NCBI RefSeq assembly: GCF_000003195.3
Contig: NC_012870.2
Location: forward strand, 9,478,501 to 9,542,500
Length of the DNA stretch: 64,000 nt
Source: Sorghum bicolor
Taxonomy: Eukaryota; Streptophyta; Magnoliopsida; Poales; Poaceae
Direction of reading: 5' to 3'
Both the position numbers and the translations under genes were made by a program. Shown here piece after piece: positions 54,750 through 64,000 of the stretch. The stretch's first letter is position 1. Each line of letters opens with the position of its first letter. The notes under the pieces were generated by a model. The model was not told the DNA's origin. It did no database searches and saw only the letters and a list, made by a program, of their open reading frames with translations.

Positions 54750-55765
54750 CTCCAGGACACTGGTCGGGAAGGCCTTCCGAGAAGATTTTTACTGGCCAAC
54801 TGCGGTCACTGACGCCGAAAAACTGGTCCGACATTGTGAAGGATGCCAGTTCTTCGCCAAGAGGACCCACGTGCCTGCTCATAAAATTCAAAGTTTTCCG
54901 TCGTCCTGGCCTTTTGCCTACTGGGGTCTCGACATGATTGGGCCATTCAAGCCAGCTCCCGGCAACTTCAAGTTTGTCTTCGTACTAATTGACAAATTCT
55001 CGAAGTGGATTGAATACATGCCACTGGTCAAAGCAACCTCCGAGAAGGCTGTGGAATTCCTTAATCAAGTTATACACAGATTCGGAATCCCCAACAGTAT
55101 AATCACTGACCTGGGCACTCAGTTTACTGGCACTACATTCTGGGACTTCTGCGATGACAGGGCATAGTCATAAAGTATGTGTCAGTAGCTCACCCGCAGG
55201 CCAACGGCCAAGTAGAGCGCGTGAACGGAATGATTATCGACGCTTTAAAGAAAAGGTTATACACCGAGAACGACAGAGCACCTGGACGATGGATGAAAGA
55301 GTTACCGGCTGTGGTCTAGGGTCTCCGAACACAGGCTAGTCGCAACATGGGCATATCACCCTACTTCATGGTTTACGGCACCGAGGCGGTGCTCCCGTCC
55401 GACGTAACCTTTGGATCTCTAAGAATCGAAAACTTCGACCAGTCTTCGGCTGATATCGCCAGGGAGCTTGAAATCAACTGCATGGAGGAAAGGCGCCTAA
55501 TCTCATGCTTTCGAACAGCAAAGTATCTCGAGGCCATCAGGCGGTATCACAACAGGAACGTCAAAGACCGTTCCTTCGTGGTCGCGATCTGGTACTCAAG
55601 TGGAAAACAAGCCAGGAAGGAACGCACAAGTTATCTACGCCTTGGGAAGGACCCTTTGTGGTCGCCGAAGTCACACGCCCTACATCTTACAGACTGGCGT
55701 ACCCAGACGGAACACGCCTGCCTAATTCTTGGCACATAGACAAACTGCGTCGTTTCTATCCATAA
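54750..55765 (+). pseudogene. E2 integrase, C-terminal part (after E3)
   Basis: Resumes with the zinc-site region (DFYWPTAVTDAEKLVRHCEG in translation) and the core: GLDMIGPFKPAPGNFKFVFV, IITDLGTQFTG and GQVERVNGM. It ends NSWHIDKLRRFYP at 55765. Breaks: one base missing near 55160 (GACAGGGCATAG), TAG at 55317-55319 where E1 has Trp, and a shift near 55585. Confidence 0.85.
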
Positions 55766-56123
55766 GTTCCAGTACTTTTCGCTTGTAAATTTCTTATGAT
55801 TAGCAATAATAAAGTTTTCTTTTTCGCTATATATTTTTTACACGCAGAGCTTTCGACAAGTACAACAATCTCCCTCTGGGACCAAGATCCTTAAGGATTA
55901 TCAACCCAACTCAGTGATAAATCACTCAGACAATATTACAGCGCTCACAACCATGGTTATGACAAATCAATCTTTATTACAAACTTTATATACAAAGTTT
56001 ACAATAAACACCCCTTTGGGCGGTCCCTAGTCTATTCCTACAGACTACTCTACAGGCCTACTGCTCGGGCTGATCACCCGTCCGGCCTTGCTGCCCAGTC
56101 GAAGGGGTCGGGGCCACCGGCGC

Positions 56124-59100
56124 CTAGCTGGTCGAGACCGCAGGCGTCGACCGCCCATCTCCGGCAATGGACGCTCCCGATAACTCCCTGGCCGACCTAT
56201 CCGACCCCGGCTGGTCGGGGGGAGTGGCCGTCCCGCAGAGGTTGATGTCGCCGATCACCGTCGACGACAGGTCAAGCAGACCAACACGAAGGTTGTCTGC
56301 CTCCTGCGGACCAACCTCCTTGGGGTACCCCCTCTCCAGTCTGGACAGGTCGACCAGAGGATAGTGGGCGCGCATCATGCTGAGGACGTGCGCACCGGCG
56401 AATTCCCCGGCATTCTTGACAAATTGCTGAAGCCAGTCCCACGCCCGTTGCGCCTTCTCGACTGGAGTCAACTTCGGTGCGCGGGGCTGGTCTTCAGGGA
56501 GCTCGGGGCTGATCAAATCAAGAACTGGGGCCACTCCTTTCTAAAGCTTGATGCAGTTGGCCTTCCAGGAGTCCCGGTCCTTGATCAGTTCGTCGAGGTG
56601 CTTCTTGGTGTTTACTTTGAGCACTAAAAACCAAGCAGGAAATTAGTGCGTGCACAAGACAAGGAATGTCGAACAAACAAAGAAGAAGAGCATACGGTTC
56701 TTACCAGTCAACTCCCGATTCTTGTTGCTTAGCTCCTCGCCAGCTCGGCGCCCGATCTCCAGCGCCCTGGCAAGCTCCTGGTCGAGCTTCTCCTTCTCTT
56801 GTCGGAGGCGTGTAGCCTCCTCCTCCAAGTCTGCAAGAGCAATTTCTGGTCAGCGAAAATGACTACGTAGCTACTTACAGCTACTCGGAATACATGACTG
56901 ACCTCTCCTTTCCCGATCTTTGTCGGCCAACCACCGATTGAGATCGAGCAGGCGCTCTTCCTGAGCACCCATCTCGGTCGTCTTCCCCTCGGCCTACGAC
57001 CGAAGGCGGTCCACCTCCGCGGACAGGGCCTTGTTCTCGGCCACGATGCCCTCAATCTGGTCGAAGCACCTTTTCCGGTACTTCGCCGTTTTCATTGCGC
57101 CCTACAAGAAGAATACATACTAAATCCAGAGACAATGCATATAAACTTTGAGCAGCGCAAAAGACCACTTACATTAACCTCGTCCACAAGCCGCTTCGCT
57201 GCGCGCTCCACCCTCGCGGCCTCCTCCGTCTCCGCGAGTTCTTCATGACCAATGAAGTGGTCCCCGCGTTGGCGCCACACGTAGACGTGCTGGCGTCCAT
57301 CTTGGGGACGACCTTGGATCTCCTCTACTTCATCGTCGGAGGCCGTCCGGGTCTCCTCGCCCTCCGCACTATCCCTGGCCGTGGTCGCAGGCATCATTGG
57401 ACCCTGGTCCGGGCCAGGGGAGCTTACTGGTGAAGAGGCCCCTGCTCGGGGCGGGGTTGGGACTCTCCCTTCTTCAGGTGGCGGGGGAGTCGGAGCTCTG
57501 CCTTCTTCCTCTGCAACACTGCTCGGGGGAGGCATCCTAGCAGATTCGTCGCCCCACACAGGGGTTCTCGCTTGGACCCTCACCGGAGCCGGATGCTCCT
57601 CGGCACTCTCAGCCGCGTTTGTCATCGCGGGCTGCTCCTCGGTATGCTCCTGGGCGGTTTGCGGCCCGGCGTCTCCGGTGACAGCCACGGGCTCGGCCGT
57701 CTTCTGGCCAGTAATGTGGTCAGGGTCGACGTTCGATGCCGCGCTAACAAAAACGCGACATTTAACCAATGTCAAAAGCAGCAGCAACACCAAAAATAGG
57801 ATGAAGCGTAAAAGTGAGATTGAGCAACTTACAGATCGGAGCGCCTGTGCGTCGCTGTGAAGAACCTTCTCCTGGTCCTACCAGTCGTCGTCGCTGCCCC
57901 CATCTCTCCAACGCGCGTTGGCTCGGCGTGGGGGGCAGGCGGGTCGCTGGTCATCTGATCAGCGGTGGCCGGTGCAACATCCGGACGGCTGCGCGGCCTT
58001 CGAACCAAAGAGGGTGCCGCCTCCTCCTCGTCGTCGTCGTCGGCGATCCGGACGAGCCGACGACGCTTCGGCGCTTGGCTGCTCTCTGCCGGCAGCGCCT
58101 CCGCAGAGGACGGATCCATTGCCAACGGCCTTTTCCCGCTGCCCTGTCCTCGGTGGTCGGGGCGGGACGGCTCTGATCTTCCTCGCTGCTGGTGTATTGA
58201 GCACACCGAGCAGCGTCGTCCTCTGGCAGGTCCACCCCCGCAGGATTCTCCATGCTAGGTGCCAGTGACACGTACACTGCGCACCGATCAACGTCTCCAA
58301 TCTGCAGTAGAACCGAAGACATGTCAAGAACTGGGAGGACAAGTACTCAAAAAGCAATACTAGTCAATAACACCATTTATTTACCTTAGGAGCTGGTCGC
58401 CCCAGTTTGAAGGCATGTATGCGATCACTGCTTCGAACGAAGTTGCCGTGTGAAAAGTTGAACAACTCGTTCATCAGCTGCTGCACCTCCGTCTTCTCCA
58501 GCCCATCAGGGCTCATCCTGGTCGGATCCTGGTTTCCCGCGTACTCATATGCCGAGTGTACCCTCCTCTGGCAGGGCATCACTCGGCGTACAGTAAAGTT
58601 CCCGACCACTCCTGGCCCGTCTAAGCGGGACCAGTCGATCAGCTTCATCAGGACTGCCACTTGACCAGAGAAGTTCGGGCGGTCTGTCCAGCTGACCCTC
58701 TTCTCGGGGATGTAGCCCACGTCGCAGAACGTGGAGCTACCCGGCTCTTTCCTGATATAGAACCACTTCTTGTACCATTCGGTGAGGGAAGTGCTCCACG
58801 GGCAGTTGAGGTACCGGTTCTTCATTCCATCATGCAGATTGAGGTATGCTGCACCTACAATCCTGGAGCCTCCAACTGCTCCTTTCTTCCTCAGACAAAA
58901 AAGGTAGCAAAAAAGGTCGAAGTGCGGCTCTATTCCAACATAGGCCTCGCACAGATGAATAAAGGTGGAGATAAGAAGAATCGAGTTCGGGTGCAGATTG
59001 CAGATCCCGATCTCGTAGTAAAGAAGAAGACCCTGGAGGAAAGGGTGGACAGGAATCCCAAAACCCCTTTTGAAAAAATCTTCAAAAACCACGATCTCAC

Positions 59101-59272
59101 CGGCACGGGGGTCGGGGTAGCTTTCCCCTTCCGGCGCCCTCCATCCGCCGAGCTCCTGGTTGTGCAGCAGTCCCATCCCGACGAGGTCGTTGAGGGACCT
59201 CGTGCTGCTCCGGGACTTTTTCCACTCTTTCGCCATCAGCTCAGCTCTTTTCTTCGAGTCACTCTTTGCCAT
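56124..59272 (-). pseudogene. E2 antisense gene (Transposase_28-like), six exons
   Basis: Opposite strand to E2 gag-pol, tail to tail with integrase. ATG at 59272 (MAKSDSKKRAELMAKEWKKS). Exons inferred from GT-AG sites: 59272-58385, 58301-57833, 57743-57173, 57101-56903, 56830-56705, 56623-56124. Exon 1 encodes 296 residues of the plant 'putative gypsy type transposon' (Transposase_28) family. Exon 2 carries a KRRR nuclear-localisation-like patch and an acidic run, exon 3 is Pro/Glu-rich, exons 4-5 are coiled coil (RLRQEKEKLDQELARALEIG) and exon 6 is a helical domain (AQRAWDWLQQFVKNAGEFAG). The first two introns match E1 in position. Breaks: one base missing in exon 2 near 58140, TAG in exon 4 (near 56995) and in exon 6 (near 56540), and terminal TAG at 56124. 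Maize Grande is known to carry a comparable antisense gene. Function is unknown. Confidence 0.75.
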
Positions 59273-59395
59273 TGGTGATGCGGAAGCGAATGCAAGCTGA
59301 ACGAACAAGGATGGAAGTTGCAGAGGGTAGGAATGGCAAGAACAGAAGGCTTGAAGGCAAAGGCAGGGTAAAAATTACGGGCGTGGTGTGGGGTC

Positions 59396-59401
59396 TTTAT
59401 A
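59396..59401 (-). promoter_or_regulatory. TATA box of the E2 antisense gene
   Basis: TATAAA on the minus strand about 125 bases before ATG 59272, preceded by GCGGAAGTGGAAGAGGTGGA, which is also upstream of the E1 antisense gene. Confidence 0.55.
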
Positions 59402-59701
59402 GGCAACGGTTCCACCTCTTCCACTTCCGCATTTTTGGGAAGTGGGCGGGCCCTGCGGCGGATGCGGCGTTTCGGTTTTCAATAATTACCGGCAGTTAAT
59501 ATGGTGGTTTTTCTGTACAATTGATGGTTTCCTTTTCTTGAACCACGCAAAGAGCGGCTGCACAGTTACCCGACGCACCTTTTCACGCGGCCGTCTGACA
59601 ATAAGTCAGGATGCCTCGTCACATCACGCATTAATGTGTCAAGATGCTCTTTCCAAAAGAACAAGCAGAATTGGTGGAGGACTGAAATGACATTCCTGGG
59701 A

Positions 59702-60195
59702 ACTGGTCGACCAGTCTACCAGTTTGGAGACCTGGGGACTGCACCGACCACCGAGCACTATAGGCTCGGGGACTGGTCGACCAGTCTACCAGTTTGGAGA
59801 CCTAGGGACTGCACCGACCACCGAGCACTATAGGCTCGGGGACTGGTCGACCAGTCTACCAGTTTGGAGACCTGGAGACTGCACCGACCACCGCGCACTA
59901 TAGGCTCGGGGACTGGTCGACCAGTCTACCAGTTCGGAGACCTGGGGACTGCACCGACCACCGAGCACTATAGGCTCGTGGACTGGTCGACCTGTCTACC
60001 AGTTTGGGGACCTGGGGACTGCACCGACCACCGAGCACTATAGGCTCGGGGACTGGTCGACCAGTCTAACAGTTTGGAGACCTGGGGACTGCACCGACCG
60101 ATCTGAGCACTATATGCTCGGGGACTGGTCGACCAGTTTACTAGTTTGAGAGTTTGAGGATTATACTGACCACATAGCGTTATATGCTCGGGGAC
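59702..60195 (+). repeat. E2 3' region tandem array, 70-bp unit, about seven copies
   Basis: Units start near 59702, 59772, 59842, 59912, 59982, 60052 and 60124 (step 70, the last 72), then decay. Each contains the 14-base palindrome ACTGGTCGACCAGT, then GGAGACCTGGGGACTGCACC, then CCGAGCACTATAGGCTCGG, which can form a small hairpin. The CACCGACCACCGAGCACT...GCTCGGGGACTGGTCG core is shared with the E1 array in the same element orientation, while the rest of the unit differs. Confidence 0.92.
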
Positions 60196-60671
60196 TGGTA
60201 AATTCAATTTTTCAGACCTTGCTACAAGGCTCATACTTCGCCTTCCAGCAAGCTCGGGGACTACATCGGTACGATGCATCTGGCGACGCATCTCAGTTTT
60301 AGAATTTCTATGAAGACTTTTTTGACCCTGGCACCACGTGCCTACGTCACCTACTACCTGGCTCGGGGACTAAGTGGGCACACTTCACCTTGCGGTGAAT
60401 ATGTTTGCTTTTTGAAAGATTGTACTTTTTTAAAAAAGTAAAGTGGGCACACTTCATCGAGAAAAGAAATATTTTTTCTCAAGAACACCATGCATTCTTC
60501 GAACAACCTGCTTCTTCGATGTCAATGTTGATCAACTATCTTTTAAGTTGGACAAAATACCGTTGCAACTGTTTGGGCGACTTCCATGCTAATCGAAGAT
60601 GTCAAGCCTTGCTGATCGAAGAAGCTCAAGACGGCGTGTTACATCACAATACACGGTGCTCGGGGACTAGC

Positions 60672-61132
60672 TGTGGGGGTATAAATCCCTATACCCTTAC
60701 GGCTAGACATGGGCCAGGAAGCTTGGCCCATTACGAGACAAGTCCGGGGCTTGATCCGACTGTTTGGAGTTTCGTGCAAGAAAACAAGATGTGGAGATCA
60801 AGCAGGATTCTAGTCGGTTAGAATAGGAATTGATATCGAACTATCTATGGCAATTGTAACCGACTAGGATTAGTTTTCAGATCTGTAACCCTGCCCTCCG
60901 GACTATATAAGGAGGGGCAAGGGACCCCCTAGGACACATTATTCTCTCAATACAAGCAGACGCAGGACGTAGGTATTACGCCCACACGGCGGCGGAACCT
61001 GGATAAAAACCGTGTCCGTGTCTTGCGTCACCATCGAGTTCGTAGCTTGCACACCGTCTACCGATAAACTACTACCGTGGATATATACCGTGGATATACC
61101 CAAGGTAGACTGTCGACCAGCTTTCGTCGACA
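60672..61132 (+). repeat. E2 3' LTR
   Basis: 461 bp, TATATAA at 60904-60910. Preceded by GTGCTCGGGGACTAGC, the likely plus-strand priming region. A GTGGATATATACC local duplication near 61078-61100 makes it longer than the 5' LTR. Confidence 0.95.
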
Positions 61133-61137
61133 CTCTG

Positions 61138-62031
61138 TCTAATAGATCTGATCCAACTGCATGCTTTCATAATCTTCGCCTCTGGTGCGTCGGTGATGTT
61201 CGGAGGGAGATTAAAGAAGAAGCGCAGACTTTTACTATTTCGAAAAGTGGGTTTTCTGTCCTTTTTTGACCCTACTCGGACAACGTATTACGACACAAAG
61301 CCTACAACACCGAACAGCACGTGCTGTTGGTTGACACTGCCTGCCTGCCTGCCTAACCTTATAGTACCAGCGACCAGCACCAAACAATGCAATACAGATC
61401 ATCCAGACAAAATATACCTGGATTTCCGTGCTATTTTTGTGTTTCACTTTGATGACCTGAAAAGACTCATCAGATGCACTCACGCACAACATACATGAGG
61501 CCCGATAAGAACTTGCTCGATCTCCAACAGAGAAACAGGCACAGGGCGTTCCACTTCCACTCCATCTTCTCACCGATCACCCTCGTCCGCCACTCACCGT
61601 CGTTTCGTCCCCGCGTGAACAATCGTTTTCGGGCGTTGAGTGGCGATGCTGGCCGCTGTCCCTAGCTAGCTGCATGCGATCGTACGACGGAGGATCGGCC
61701 GGCGCGATCTACCGACAGGCTCGTGACAAGCCATCTCACTTGTGATCCCCCGCGAATTGACAGCTCGGGGGGGTGCAATTATATACTCCATATCCGTCAC
61801 ACGTGGTCGTGGACGTCCCCTAGTACGAGCGCGAATCTCCAGGGGGTCCAGCCGCACAGGTAAAGCTAAAGCCCGATCCGGCGGAGGAGGCGCGGATCCG
61901 ACCAAGAGAGACCCCACGCACAGGTTTAGGTGTCACCTCACCACCGAGAGAGATCACTGGGTACCTCGGCGTCTGTTTGGTTGTTGGATATCATTTGTAT
62001 CAGATATCTTGGTTGAGAGGACCGAGGCTGA
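61138..62031. other. Intergenic, right flank of E2
   Basis: Host sequence continuing from before 37701 (target CTCTG). ORFs at 61193-61573 and 61742-62050 have no motif; the last one runs into a MITE. Confidence 0.5.
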
Positions 62032-62260
62032 GGCCTTGTTTAGTTCGTAAATTTTTTTATTTTTGGTACTGTAGCATTTTGTTTTTATTTGACAAACATT
62101 GTTCAATCACAGATTAACTAGGCTCAAAAGATTCATCTTACAAATTACAGATAAACTGTGCAGTTAGTTTTGTTTTCATCTATATTTAATGTTCCATGCA
62201 TGCGACCAAAGATTCGATGTGACGAGAAATCTTGAAAAAATTTACGAACTAAACAAGGCC
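62032..62260. mobile_element. Tourist-like MITE, GGCCTTGTTTAGTT family (copy I)
   Basis: Ends GGCCTTGTTTAGTTCGTAAA and TTTACGAACTAAACAAGGCC, with TGA on both sides (62029-62031, 62261-62263). The terminal repeat here is about 20 bases and perfect. Confidence 0.92.
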
Positions 62261-62263
62261 TGA

Positions 62264-63035
62264 GTAGGTTTTTCAAAAAAAGAAGACATTTGACAAGGTT
62301 GTAGTATGAGCGAATGAAAACAAAAACTGAAATGCTATTTCGGTTACGTGCGGATACATGTCTAGCCTACGAGACTAACGTGTGAGTCCGCCATCTTCAT
62401 TGTGTATCCACGAACTAGGTCGTGAAGTGAAGCTCAATTTAGACATATCTCGCAGTCTGCATTCACTGATGCAATTGTATCCACCTGTGCAATCCCTGCA
62501 ACAAATATATAGCCAGCTGAATACATTGCTCAGACATTTTTATATGGATTCACTCATGCAGGCTGAGCAGAGCATGATAACCAACATAGGCACCGACTCG
62601 CAGTGGTGAGCTAGCTCTATATGGTCCTAAAATAACTGCACGTTGATTCTTCTAGATTCAGTTTTTTAAAACTAGTTCGTTACCATTACCATGATGAGTG
62701 ATTGGAATGTCAGTGTGTGGTCTCTGATGGCCTAACACTCAAGATATAAAAGGGTTTATCCTAGTTTGAGCTCGTACCCCACGTCCATCTAAGATTTTCA
62801 TGTTCAAGTGTTTGGTTGGCACTACTACAATATTTTTTTACTAACGCAGTAAAAAATGCTTAACCAAGGCGGGCATCGCAATCGCTCGGATCAAAGGTCA
62901 CGGTAAATGAGACCTTTTCCGAGGCGGTTTGTTGCCCGCATCGGTTAATCAAATAAATAAAGAAAAACCCACAACCCAACCGAGTCTCGACCTAGGACGC
63001 TACCTCTCCTAATACCTAAAATTAATCTTATTGCA
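62264..63035. other. Intergenic with CACTA-type end at 62820
   Basis: CACTACTACAATATTT begins at 62820, followed by subterminal motifs AACCAAGGCGGGCATCG, TTTTCCGAGGCGGTTTG and CGCATCGGTTAATC, a pattern typical of grass CACTA elements with short GC-rich subterminal repeats. The other end is not in the window or is lost. No transposase ORF. Confidence 0.5.
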
Positions 63036-63600
63036 GCGGCGGATCTAGGATTCCAATCATGGAGGTACGAACAAAAGCGATATAATTTATCAACATAGAC
63101 AATGACATAATTAGATCAGTGAACGATGATAAAATAGTTGTGAATTAATGTAGAGTGTTGGACTATTGTATGAGCTAAGCTGACTAATGACTATATATAA
63201 CAATGTACTGTATTATACATGTACAATGTTATTAAAGGATATATATACCCCAGGTGTTTTTTAAGATTTTTTTGGGGGAGAGAGAGTTATATCCTCGTGC
63301 ACCAGGCTATAAGTATTACGTTAAAAGCCTATTTTAAATTTGAGCCTCGCATGCCACGGGCGAATAATATGGGGTACAACTGTCTCCCTAAAATTTCTTG
63401 AAAAACATCTAGTATATATATACTCTTTATAATATGTACATATATAATATATTATTATATATAATTGTTAGTCTATTCAGCTTATATATTTATATTTACA
63501 ACTATTTTATCACTGTTTAGTGATCTAATTATGTTATATTTATTTTGATAAACTATATCGTTTTCGTCCGTACCCCACAATTAAAATCTTAAATCCGGCA
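63036..63600. repeat. Long imperfect inverted repeat, arms of about 190 bp
   Basis: The left arm (about 63036-63245) and the reverse complement of the right arm (about 63413-63600) align over their length with many mismatches. Matching blocks include ATAATTTATCAA, GACATAATTAGATCA and GATAAAATAGTTGT. The outer edges GGCGGATCTAGGATTCCAAT and (complement) GCCGGATTTAAGATTTTAAT also match. The spacer is about 165 bases. Best explained as a foldback-type DNA element or two inverted copies of one repeat. Confidence 0.7.
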
Positions 63601-64000
63601 CGGCTTCATGCATGCGCTCATGAGCACCTCCGCCCCCAACACCACCACTGTACAGAGCAGCCCACTGATGGAGACGCTCTGGCCGCACCCGCCGGCCGCC
63701 ACGCGCGAGTACGCGACGACGCTGACATTCGCCTGTAACTGAGAGCGAGCTAGCTAGCTTTGACCCCATCCATGATCCATGAGATGGAGAGCTCGCTCGC
63801 CTCAAGTCCATCGTGCGTTGCTTTGCAAAGGTTGCGACTACGACAAAAGCAGCCCCGCTTCAGCCAAAAGCACGATCCCGCCGCGATTCACATGCCGTCG
63901 TCGTGCTCGTGCCCGCCCGCTTTACCCAGTCACCTCCTCCGCTCACAGCGGATATTGCCTTGCGTCGCTCGCCAGTCGCCTGCTCGCCCGCCCGGAACCG
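63601..64000. other. GC-rich right edge, no gene called
   Basis: GC content rises toward the end, with CCGCC- and GCCCG-rich sequence. A gene may begin beyond the window. The 76-codon minus ORF at 63581-63811 has no motif and overlaps the inverted repeat edge. Confidence 0.4.

Larger units (their letters stand above)
37706..61132 (+). mobile_element. E2: Tat-lineage Ty3/gypsy LTR retrotransposon with two nested insertions
   Basis: Same family as E1, opposite orientation. LTRs at 37706-38154 and 60672-61132, with target duplication CTCTG on both sides (37701-37705, 61133-61137). Subtracting the solo LTR (40910-42813 plus a 5-bp duplication) and E3 (45443-54744 plus 5 bp) leaves about 12.2 kb, longer than E1 mainly because the antisense gene is full length. 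The LTRs differ by about 25 substitutions plus a 12-bp repeat expansion near 61081, so E2 is several times older than E1. gag-pol and the antisense gene carry many stops and frameshifts. Not autonomous. Confidence 0.95.

Overview
The window is plant nuclear DNA, almost certainly from a panicoid grass such as sorghum or a close relative. The reasons are the dense Tourist-like and Stowaway-like MITEs, Tat-lineage and Athila-like Ty3/gypsy LTR retrotransposons nested in one another, a tRNA-derived SINE, CACTA-type ends, and a plant-specific FANTASTIC FOUR (FAF) gene. The species is an inference; no organism-specific marker was tested. I see no rRNA, CRISPR array or bacterial-style operon.

Layout. 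Positions 1-8.1 kb are intergenic, with a (AT)40 microsatellite, a 179-bp tandem duplication and several MITEs. A 10.5-kb Tat-lineage element on the minus strand (E1, 8513-19011) has near-identical 460-bp LTRs and a perfect GTAAC target duplication. It sits inside what looks like a CACTA remnant. From 19 to 37.7 kb lies low-copy-looking sequence with MITEs and a SINE. This stretch holds the only convincing host gene, the FAF-family gene on the minus strand (24542-25858). A second copy of the E1 family (E2, 37706-61132, plus strand, CTCTG target duplication) is swollen to 23.4 kb by two nested insertions: a 1.9-kb solo LTR (40910-42813) in the protease region and a complete 9.3-kb Athila-like element (E3, 45443-54744, minus strand) in the integrase region. 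From 61.1 kb to the end are another MITE, a CACTA-like end and a 565-bp imperfect inverted repeat.

How the parts relate. E1 and E2 share one architecture: LTR, primer-binding site, gag, protease, reverse transcriptase with RNase H plus a second RNase H, integrase, a spliced gene on the opposite strand, a tandem-repeat 3' region, LTR. The antisense gene has its own TATA box, conserved start codon and conserved splice sites in both copies. All three elements carry stops or frameshifts in gag-pol. LTR mismatches (about 3/460 in E1, 14/1236 in E3, about 25/449 in E2) give an age order of E2 oldest, then E3, then E1, which agrees with the nesting.

The most interesting signals are the antisense spliced gene, the repeated GCTCGGGGACT motif that also flanks the 3' LTR, the identical in-frame TAG between protease and reverse transcriptase in both Tat elements, and an internal empty site that proves the 3-bp target duplication of the main MITE family.
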